NCBI GenBank assembly: GCA_017941735.1
Contig: JAGAVW010000067.1
Span: forward strand, 1 to 64,000
From: Solobacterium sp.
GTDB lineage: Bacteria > Bacillota_I > Bacilli_A > Erysipelotrichales > Erysipelotrichaceae
Length of the DNA: 64,000 bases
Reading direction: 5' to 3'
Position numbers and translations under genes: made by a program. Shown in pieces: positions 57,938 through 64,000 of this stretch. Below the pieces are notes generated by a model. The model did no database searches. It was given only the letters and a program-made list of their open reading frames with translations, and was not told the origin of the DNA. How positions within the stretch are numbered: the first letter of the stretch is position 1; each line of letters opens with the position of its first letter.

Positions 57938-59223
57938 AATGGAATGACAAGATGATTCCCATCGTTTGGATAGCGCTTAACGGCGCCAAGCAAGCGTTCT
58001 TGTTGTTCTTCTGGTAACTGTTCAATGAGTTCTAATAAGCCGCTTTCCTCTAAGACAGGAATAAACTCAGGCATACGTCCACTAAAGAGGTAGAGATTCT
58101 CTTCACCTTTTAAGGCAATGAGTTGTTTTTGGGTAGCTTCATCTAAGTCGCCATCCGCAAACCAACTACCTAAGCGCTTGGTGCTATATTCTTTGAAGTA
58201 TTCACGGGCACTGTTTTCAAAATCTTGTAAGAAAGGATCTTTAATCCGATTCTTTTTCACATAGGAAGCCATATCCAATTTCTTTGTATCATAGGTAAGT
58301 TGTTTGTCTGGATCCCAACGAATCTCTCCAAATTGGTGGGAATAGATAATTAAGGCGCTAGTCATAATGTCATAGATGGTTTGATCATCTTGTTTGATTT
58401 CTTTGATGTATTGCGCATGGGAATGCCCACACAAATTCGCAATGACCCCATAGGTGAAAAACATCTGTTGAATGGATTTCGCATTTTTGATTTGATAATC
58501 CGTACCACCCACAATATCCGCAAGGGTATGATGCATTGTGCTGATGACTTGGATGTTTTTTTCTTGGGCTTCTTTTAATATGCCTTCCATCCATTCTTTT
58601 GTGCCTTCACGAATACTTCCTCCGGCACTTGCGAAAAAGGCATTGTTGTTTTCATATTCGGCACTATCTAAGCATAATAACCAACAGCGCTCATTAATTG
58701 GATAAACATAAGAAAGGGAATTAGGATCTCGCTTTGTTTCATCACTATAACCATAATTATGATAGATTTCCGCAAATTCTTCTGGGCTAATCGTATAAGT
58801 ATAGGTTAATTGTTCCGTGGAAAAGTTATAAGCACGAGGATTTTCAATATCGTGATTCCCAGGAATGACTAATGCTTGAATTCCTTTTTCGGTTAAGGCG
58901 GATAATTTTTTCGCTAATGTTTGATGGGAATAGCGTTCACCATTAAAAGATAAATCCCCAACCAGTAAAACAATATCGGGATGTTCGACAAGACATTGGG
59001 CAATCAGGGCATCGATGATTTCATCACAATAGCTTTCTAAGCGACCATCGGAGTTTTCTAACATTTGGTCAAAAAGTGGTCCCTCTGATAGCGTAGAATC
59101 GATATAGTGTGGATCGCCAATGACCCAAATCTTCAATCCTAAATCATCTTGCATCACACGGGGTTGGCCACAGCCCATTAAAACCATCGAAAGAATGATA
59201 AAGAATAGGGTAAAACGTTTCAT
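57916..59223 (-). CDS. Lipoprotein metallophosphoesterase
   Basis: This 435-residue extracellular lipoprotein has lipobox LMGC (Cys18) and a calcineurin-like domain. Metal-site motifs in order: VIGDPHYID, LLVGDLSFNGE, VIPGNHDIENP, TMHHTL and CGHSHAQYI. The C-terminal 130 residues are helical and acidic with no motif I recognise. Surface phosphoesterases of this kind act on nucleotides, phosphodiesters or teichoic acid parts; substrate is unknown. It is convergent with glmM and divergent from the two-component system. Confidence 0.88.
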   Translation of the reverse strand: MKRFTLFFIILSMVLMGCGQPRVMQDDLGLKIWVIGDPHYIDSTLSEGPLFDQMLENSDGRLESYCDEIIDALIAQCLVEHPDIVLLVGDLSFNGERYSHQTLAKKLSALTEKGIQALVIPGNHDIENPRAYNFSTEQLTYTYTISPEEFAEIYHNYGYSDETKRDPNSLSYVYPINERCWLLCLDSAEYENNNAFFASAGGSIREGTKEWMEGILKEAQEKNIQVISTMHHTLADIVGGTDYQIKNAKSIQQMFFTYGVIANLCGHSHAQYIKEIKQDDQTIYDIMTSALIIYSHQFGEIRWDPDKQLTYDTKKLDMASYVKKNRIKDPFLQDFENSAREYFKEYSTKRLGSWFADGDLDEATQKQLIALKGEENLYLFSGRMPEFIPVLEESGLLELIEQLPEEQQERLLGAVKRYPNDGNHLVIPFKNGVDN

Positions 59224-59272
59224 AGAATCATTATATCTGTTCTATACCCCTACAACAAGAACTACAGAAGAA

Positions 59273-59281
59273 TGCTATAAT
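59273..59281 (+). promoter_or_regulatory. Extended -10 promoter abutting the response-regulator start
   Basis: TGC followed by a perfect TATAAT that ends 6 bases before the ATG. Transcription should begin at the A of the ATG, giving a leaderless mRNA. Confidence 0.65.
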
Positions 59282-59287
59282 TGGGCT

Positions 59288-59947
59288 ATGAAAAAGATTA
59301 TTAGTATTGTCGAAGATGAAAAAGACTTAAATGAACTCGTGAAGAGGTATCTTGAAAAAGAAGGATATGAGGTACGGACGTATTTAACCTTTGATGAAGC
59401 GGCCATTCATACCCAAGATGAAGATGTCCATTTATGGGTATTAGACATCATGTTAGGGGATAAAAGTGGCTTTGATTTGATTGAAGATATCCGTATGCAT
59501 AATCCAAGTGTTCCTGTTATTTTCATGTCTGCTAGAGATAAAGAATTTGACCGTATTATTGGCTTAGAAAAGGGAAGTGATGATTACATCACCAAACCAT
59601 TTTCCCCCAAAGAGCTTGTGTTACGTGTAAATAACATCATCCGTCGTACATATCGCGAAGAGAATTCTCGCATTGAAATCGATGGGTATTCCATTGATGA
59701 AACAAAACGCATTGTTTATCAAGGTGAAGAGAAAATCGATTTAACGACGAAAGAGTTTGAATTATTGATGTTGTTTGTGAAACACAATGGAACTGCCTTT
59801 ACACGGGATGAAATCTTAGAAAGAGTTTGGGAAACCAATTATTATGGGAGTGATCGTGTGGTGGATGATACGTTACGGCGTTTGCGTAAGAAAATGCCAA
59901 ATCTATCCATTCATACAATTTATGGATTTGGATATCGTTTAGGATGA
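59288..59947 (+). CDS. OmpR-family response regulator
   Basis: This 219-residue regulator starts MKKIISIVEDEKDLNELVKRYL. The phosphoacceptor is Asp53 in VLDIMLGDKSGFDL, with acidic residues at 9-10, threonine/serine in IFMSARDKEF and lysine in YITKPFSPKEL. The C-terminal winged helix is of OmpR type (LTTKEFELLMLFVKHNGTAFTRDEIL, VDDTLRRLRKKM). The frame is open further upstream, but that part crosses the promoter. It overlaps the kinase gene by 4 bases. Confidence 0.93.
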   Translation: MKKIISIVEDEKDLNELVKRYLEKEGYEVRTYLTFDEAAIHTQDEDVHLWVLDIMLGDKSGFDLIEDIRMHNPSVPVIFMSARDKEFDRIIGLEKGSDDYITKPFSPKELVLRVNNIIRRTYREENSRIEIDGYSIDETKRIVYQGEEKIDLTTKEFELLMLFVKHNGTAFTRDEILERVWETNYYGSDRVVDDTLRRLRKKMPNLSIHTIYGFGYRLG

Positions 59948-61377
59948 AACGAATTTATTTATGGCTTAGAGAATTATCCTTATATCAACAACTTTTAACG
60001 ATTGCCTTTCTTGTAATCACAGTTTTTATCGTCTTCTTATTTACCTTTTTATCACCCCAGATTACAACCTTTATGGAAAACGAGATGTATCGCTTTATCC
60101 ATGCCTCCCAACATACCGTTGCCTATTATCTAGATGAATATCCAACCGATTATCCAAAAAGTACCTTTGATTCGGATGAGATTGTCCATATGGTATGGGA
60201 CTATGATGAAAAAAAGTTTGAGCTCATCGAACAAGAAAACTATACCGCGGTTGAAATTGAAGAAGTTTTAAAGATGGTCGATGAAAACTTAACAGGTGTG
60301 AAGGACTTTTCATTATCCATTGTGGATGCTTCAGGCAAGTCGAGGGATTTTATTTATAGTGTTTATCCATTAGAAGGCAAACGCTTCTTGATTTCGAAAA
60401 TCTTACCGAGTTATGAAGTCCAATTCCGTAACGGGCTTATGAATAATATTGTCGATATCAACATCATCGTTGTATCGGTGTTATTTATGTTGTTGATGAT
60501 ATGGGTAGCATCTCTAATTCATCCACTGAATCAAATTAAAACCTATATCACCAAAATCAAGAATGATGAACCAGCTGATTTGAATGTGAATCGGCGTGAT
60601 GAAATTGGGGAAGTAGCAGATGCTTTAACCGACATGGAAGAAGAACTCCAAAAACAAACCCGTGAAAAGGAAGAGATGATTCAAAATATCTCCCATGACT
60701 TAAAAACCCCCATTGCGACCATTCGCTCTTATGGTGAAAGTATTAAAGATGGTATTTACCCTTATGGCACCTTAGAAAAATCCATCGATGTCATCATTGA
60801 ACACGCCAATCGCTTAGAGAAAAAGGTGCAAAGCCTCATTGCCTTAAACAAGATGGGTTATCTTTTGGATGATTGTGAAGAAGGGGATCATCTTGATATG
60901 AATGCGGTTATCGATAAAGTCTTATTATCATTAAAAGTCATTCGTCCAGAAATCACCTTTACAAGGGAAACCGATCCAAATGTGAAATTCCATGGGGATG
61001 AAGAACCATGGCGTATTGTTGTAGAAAACTTAATTGATAATGCCTTACGCTATGCGAAATCGCATATTCGCATTGAACTACATGAAGGCGAACTTCTTGT
61101 TAGTAATGATGGGCCACCAATTAGTAAAGAGCGCATGGAGAAGCTATTTAAACCATATGAAAAAGGGACGGATGGGCAATTTGGATTAGGCTTATCAATT
61201 GTCTATAAAGTCGCAAGTACCTATGGGTATCATGTGGAAGCAGAAAACCGTCAAGGGGAAGTATGTTTTAGAGTTTATAAAGAGATTTCGAAGAAGGAGT
61301 TAAGGGAAAAACAAAAAGAAACCAAACGAGACCAAAAGAAGAGTAAGAAATCTAAGAAAGAGAAAGAGAAGGCTTAA
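59944..61377 (+). CDS. Sensor histidine kinase
   Basis: This 477-residue kinase has two membrane segments (about 17-36 and 170-192) flanking an extracytoplasmic sensor domain of about 130 residues. HAMP follows (LIHPLNQIKTYITKIKND...RRDEIGEVADAL). The phosphoacceptor is His251 in QNISHDLKTPIATIRSYGES. The N box is VVENLIDNALRYAKS, and the G boxes are LLVSNDGPPI and GQFGLGLSIVYKVAS. The last 30 residues are almost all Lys/Glu, an unusual basic tail. The signal is unknown; downstream envelope genes hint at cell-wall control. Confidence 0.92.
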   Translation: MKRIYLWLRELSLYQQLLTIAFLVITVFIVFLFTFLSPQITTFMENEMYRFIHASQHTVAYYLDEYPTDYPKSTFDSDEIVHMVWDYDEKKFELIEQENYTAVEIEEVLKMVDENLTGVKDFSLSIVDASGKSRDFIYSVYPLEGKRFLISKILPSYEVQFRNGLMNNIVDINIIVVSVLFMLLMIWVASLIHPLNQIKTYITKIKNDEPADLNVNRRDEIGEVADALTDMEEELQKQTREKEEMIQNISHDLKTPIATIRSYGESIKDGIYPYGTLEKSIDVIIEHANRLEKKVQSLIALNKMGYLLDDCEEGDHLDMNAVIDKVLLSLKVIRPEITFTRETDPNVKFHGDEEPWRIVVENLIDNALRYAKSHIRIELHEGELLVSNDGPPISKERMEKLFKPYEKGTDGQFGLGLSIVYKVASTYGYHVEAENRQGEVCFRVYKEISKKELREKQKETKRDQKKSKKSKKEKEKA

Positions 61378-61402
61378 CTTTACCTGTCTTTTCTAGTAAA
61401 AT
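61374..61402 (+). promoter_or_regulatory. Promoter of the hydrolase-MurF segment
   Basis: TTAACT, a 17-base spacer and TAAAAT. It overlaps the kinase stop codon and ends 9 bases before the ATG at 61412; no Shine-Dalgarno sequence is seen. Confidence 0.45.
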
Positions 61403-61411
61403 TACAAAAGT

Positions 61412-62173
61412 ATGAGTCAATTTGGAATTTACGCAGGAGTTAAAACCGCATATCGTCATACAGGATCTGGGCAAGAGGTCATCCTTTTACATGGATGGGG
61501 CCAAAATATGGAGATGATGGAAAAGATTGAAACCCATCTAAACCAAACCCATTCGGTATACAACTTAGATTTCCCTGGCTTTGGCGAAAGTGAAGCACCA
61601 AGTGAAGTTTGGGGTGTTATAGAATATGCAGAATTCTTACGTGATTTCATTGTTCAAAATAAGATTGAAAACCCAATCTTAATTGCGCACTCTTTTGGAT
61701 GTCGGGTGGCGATTCGCTACGCAGCAAAATATCATGACGTGAAAAAGATGGTATTAACAGGGGCAGCAGGAATTCGCCCAAAAGTCTCTAGCAAACAAAA
61801 GATGAAATCGTGGGTTTATAAAACAGGCAAGAAAATCTTACAAGTGACCCATCAAGATGCATTGTTAGAAGAATTACAACAAAAATCAGGGTCGGAAGAT
61901 TATAAGAATGCCCAAGGCATCATGCGTCCTATTTTTGTGAAAGTCGTAAATGATGATGTCACACCTATTCTAAAGGATGTGAATTGTCCAGTATTACTCG
62001 TATGGGGAGAAAACGATGATGCGGTTCCATTATGGATGGGTAAGTTAATGGAACAAGAAATGCCTGATGCGGGACTAGCGATATTTGAGGCTGATGATCA
62101 CTTTGCGTATTGGCATCAGAGTGAACGTTTCAATCGCGTTCTTGATATATTCTTAAATGAGGAAAAACAATGA
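61412..62173 (+). CDS. Alpha/beta hydrolase
   Basis: This 253-residue soluble hydrolase has HG motif VILLHGWGQNMEM, the FPGFGESEAPSE loop, nucleophile elbow LIAHSFGCRVAI, catalytic aspartate region LLVWGENDDAVPLWMG and histidine in EADDHFAYWHQ. It belongs to the broad esterase/epoxide-hydrolase group. It overlaps the MurF-like gene by 4 bases. A promoter box abuts the start codon. Substrate is unknown. Confidence 0.85.
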   Translation: MSQFGIYAGVKTAYRHTGSGQEVILLHGWGQNMEMMEKIETHLNQTHSVYNLDFPGFGESEAPSEVWGVIEYAEFLRDFIVQNKIENPILIAHSFGCRVAIRYAAKYHDVKKMVLTGAAGIRPKVSSKQKMKSWVYKTGKKILQVTHQDALLEELQQKSGSEDYKNAQGIMRPIFVKVVNDDVTPILKDVNCPVLLVWGENDDAVPLWMGKLMEQEMPDAGLAIFEADDHFAYWHQSERFNRVLDIFLNEEKQ

Positions 62174-63750
62174 ACATTTTAAAGATTCTATATTTTGGTT
62201 TATTGCTGGTGGCGACGCTTGTTCCCGCAAAACATGCGCTCCATATGTTCCAACAAAATCGTTATGAGTTAAAACGATATTTTCATTGGCTCATTGAAAA
62301 TTTTGCGCGCGCCGCAAAGCGGGGTGTTTTACCACTTCTTATTATTCTTGTGACTTTAATTCCCGCCATCATCACCCCAAGAACTGCACTAGTCATCTGT
62401 GTCATTATGGCAGCGTTACTAGTTGGATATGAAATTGGAAAGGAGCGGGAAGCGCAATATATTAAACCACTTGTTTATACGGGAAGAGTAAAACGACAAA
62501 TTGTCTTAATGGCGATTCTATGTATCCTGATTTATTCATCGGTCTTTTTCTATGATGAAAAATATTTAAACTGGGGCGTCCTTGCGTTTACATATATTGG
62601 CCCTTGGTTATTGATGTTTGTGGTCGGGGCGATTACTTCCCCAATTGAACATGGGGTTCAAAACTGGTATCTCAAAGATGCGAAGAAAAAACTTGATGCC
62701 CATAACAATCTCATTAAAATTGGCATCACCGGTAGTTATGGAAAGACCTCTACGAAAAATGTCATGCAGGCCGTATTAAGTGAAAAATATAACACCCTTA
62801 TGACACCTGCTTCCTTTAATACCCCAATGGGAATCACTAAGACGGTACGGGAATTATTGAAACCAATTCATCAAGTCTTCATTTGTGAAATGGGGGCAGA
62901 TAAAGTAGGAGATATTACCGAATTAATGGAATTTGTTCATCCTAGTGTTGGGATTGTGACCTCCATTGGCCCACAACACCTAGCGACCTTTGGCTCTCAA
63001 GAAAATATTACGCGTGAAAAGATGCAGATGATTGAACGCTTACCAGAAAATGGGGTTGGTGTCTTGAATTATGATAACGAACTCATTCGTAACTATAAAC
63101 TAACGCGCAATATTCCAATCATTACTTATGGTATTAAGAGCCAAGATGTGGATTACCATGCGGAGAATATCAAATATTCTGAAAATGGAACGAAGTTTAC
63201 GGTATGTCATGAAGATGGCCGCGTCGATTTTGACACGAAGTTATTAGGCAAGCTCAATATCTTAAATATTCTTTCTTCGATTGCCGTAGCACGTCATTTA
63301 GGGATTAGTTGGGCCCTAATTCAACGCGCAGTAAAAGAAGTGAAACAAGTTGAGCATCGTCTTGAGATTAAGAAGATTAATGGGCTAACCTTTATTGATG
63401 ATGCGTTTAATGCGAATCCAAGTGGCGCAAAGACCGCTTTAAATGTATTATCCGAAATGCCAGGCAAGCGCTATATTGTAACACCAGGCATGATTGATTT
63501 AGGCCCGCAACAAGCAACCATTAACCGTACCTTTGGCACACAAATGCTAGGGAAGGTAGATGAAGTCATCTTAGTAGGTGCTGACCAAGTACAACCCATC
63601 TATGAGGGTTTAGAAGAGTCAGGCTTTGATATGGATCATGTGAAAGTCGTATCGAGTGTCAAAGAGGCCTTTGCGATTATCTGGGCGCATGCGACAAAAG
63701 AAGATACCATTCTCTTAGAAAATGATTTACCTGATGCGTTTAGTCACTAA
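62170..63750 (+). CDS. Membrane-anchored MurF-like Mur ligase
   Basis: This 526-residue protein has about 175 N-terminal residues with four or five hydrophobic segments (VLPLLIILVTLIPAIITP, ALVICVIMAALLVGYEIG, IVLMAILCILIYSSVFFYD, WGVLAFTYIGPWLLMFVVG), then a Mur ligase. The ATP loop is GITGSYGKTSTK (Lys192). FICEMGADKVGDITELMEFVHPSVGIVTSIGPQHLATFGSQENI is the MurF central domain. LNILSSIAVARHLGI, VEHRLEIKKINGLTFIDDAFNANP and VTPGMIDLG follow. MurF adds D-Ala-D-Ala to the UDP-muramoyl tripeptide. Membrane anchoring is unlike the soluble enzyme, so a specialised or lipid-linked substrate is possible. Confidence 0.85.
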   Translation: MNILKILYFGLLLVATLVPAKHALHMFQQNRYELKRYFHWLIENFARAAKRGVLPLLIILVTLIPAIITPRTALVICVIMAALLVGYEIGKEREAQYIKPLVYTGRVKRQIVLMAILCILIYSSVFFYDEKYLNWGVLAFTYIGPWLLMFVVGAITSPIEHGVQNWYLKDAKKKLDAHNNLIKIGITGSYGKTSTKNVMQAVLSEKYNTLMTPASFNTPMGITKTVRELLKPIHQVFICEMGADKVGDITELMEFVHPSVGIVTSIGPQHLATFGSQENITREKMQMIERLPENGVGVLNYDNELIRNYKLTRNIPIITYGIKSQDVDYHAENIKYSENGTKFTVCHEDGRVDFDTKLLGKLNILNILSSIAVARHLGISWALIQRAVKEVKQVEHRLEIKKINGLTFIDDAFNANPSGAKTALNVLSEMPGKRYIVTPGMIDLGPQQATINRTFGTQMLGKVDEVILVGADQVQPIYEGLEESGFDMDHVKVVSSVKEAFAIIWAHATKEDTILLENDLPDAFSH

Positions 63751-63759
63751 CTTTTGGAT

Positions 63760-63765
63760 TATAAT
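63760..63765 (+). promoter_or_regulatory. -10 element of the last gene
   Basis: A perfect TATAAT ends 20 bases before ATG 63786. There is no ribosome site in the short leader. Confidence 0.4.
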
Positions 63766-63785
63766 ACCTTAAGTAGTAAAAACGT

Positions 63786-64000
63786 ATGGGGAAGAAGAGA
63801 AAACAAAAGCGAAAACAACCGAATATCGTTTATTTAAAACCGAAGGCAAAAGTGGAGGAATACCAAGACTTTTTCAATCTCGGTTTTTTCGTTTTCACCA
63901 TCTTCTATTTTGAATGTTTATTACATTTTTTTACGACACGTATTGCTTCACCGTTTTATTATGTACGTCTCTTTTGTTTATCCTTGTTATTTGGGATTGT
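63786..64000 (+). CDS. N-terminus of a membrane protein, possibly LTA-synthase-like (cut by window end)
   Basis: The first 71 codons are visible. A very basic start (MGKKRKQKRKQPNIVYLKPK) is followed by FFNLGFFVFTIFYFECLLHFF and FYYVRLFCLSLLFG, hydrophobic segments separated by TTRIASP. This arrangement fits the N-terminus of LtaS-like sulfatase-family proteins and the envelope context, but the catalytic part is outside the window, so the call is a guess from style. Confidence 0.4.
   Translation, partial: MGKKRKQKRKQPNIVYLKPKAKVEEYQDFFNLGFFVFTIFYFECLLHFFTTRIASPFYYVRLFCLSLLFGI

Noticed and set aside
59120..59287. Longer response-regulator start
   Set aside because: The extra codons lie opposite the phosphoesterase gene and across the promoter, and receiver domains begin at MKKIISIVEDE.
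1..64000. CRISPR arrays, rRNA genes, insertion sequences with transposase, prophage structural genes
   Set aside because: No regularly spaced repeats, no rRNA-like sequence and no intact transposase, integrase or capsid genes were seen.

Overview
This is an AT-rich stretch of chromosome from a low-GC Gram-positive bacterium. It has a SepF/YlmH/DivIVA division cluster, CdaA-CdaR-GlmM, a Rex redox repressor, a T-box leader on ileS, a SAM-type leader on metK, a PPi-type phosphofructokinase and a large peptide-catabolic gene set. I read this as an Erysipelotrichia-like fermenter that lives largely on peptides. The lineage is inferred from gene content and was not tested by phylogeny.

Layout. 1-5.7 kb: tRNA t6A genes tsaE-tsaB-rimI-tsaD, a phosphotransferase-like kinase on the minus strand, rex and asnS. 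5.7-8.9 kb: an ABC-F protein and the phosphofructokinase. 8.9-39.9 kb: a peptide uptake and digestion region with two complete Opp-type ABC importers. It holds three M24 enzymes, two S9 peptidases, and one peptidase each of families M20, M29, M3 and M42. A guanylate-kinase-like protein, an MFS carrier, a flavin-reductase-like protein, a HAD phosphatase, a tRNA-Ser and a decayed Rpn-type gene lie among them. 39.9-47.1 kb: sepF-ylmH-divIVA, T-box-ileS, metK with its leader, and a PerM-like membrane protein. 47.1-52 kb: a thioredoxin-like protein, then a 3.5-kb island inserted at the 3' end of tRNA-Thr(GGT). 52-59.2 kb: maf, a nucleotidyltransferase, cdaA-cdaR-glmM and a lipoprotein phosphoesterase. 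59.3-64 kb: a two-component system, an alpha/beta hydrolase, a membrane-anchored MurF-like ligase, and the start of a membrane protein cut by the window end.

How the genes work together. The importers would bring in oligopeptides. Intracellular endo-, amino-, di- and proline-specific peptidases would reduce them to amino acids. The first importer runs directly into its peptidases in one unidirectional array (10.2-25.4 kb). The second importer carries enlarged extracytoplasmic parts.

The most unusual observation is the binding protein of the first importer (14086-15780). It is a complete OppA-family sequence in circularly permuted order: lipoprotein signal, then the C-terminal half of the family, then the N-terminal half. 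Other notable points are the integrase-less tRNA-Thr island with both junctions recognisable, several genes whose -10 box abuts the start codon (likely leaderless mRNAs), a CdaA with a charged tail of about 250 residues, and an oligopeptide permease with an inserted domain of about 200 residues.
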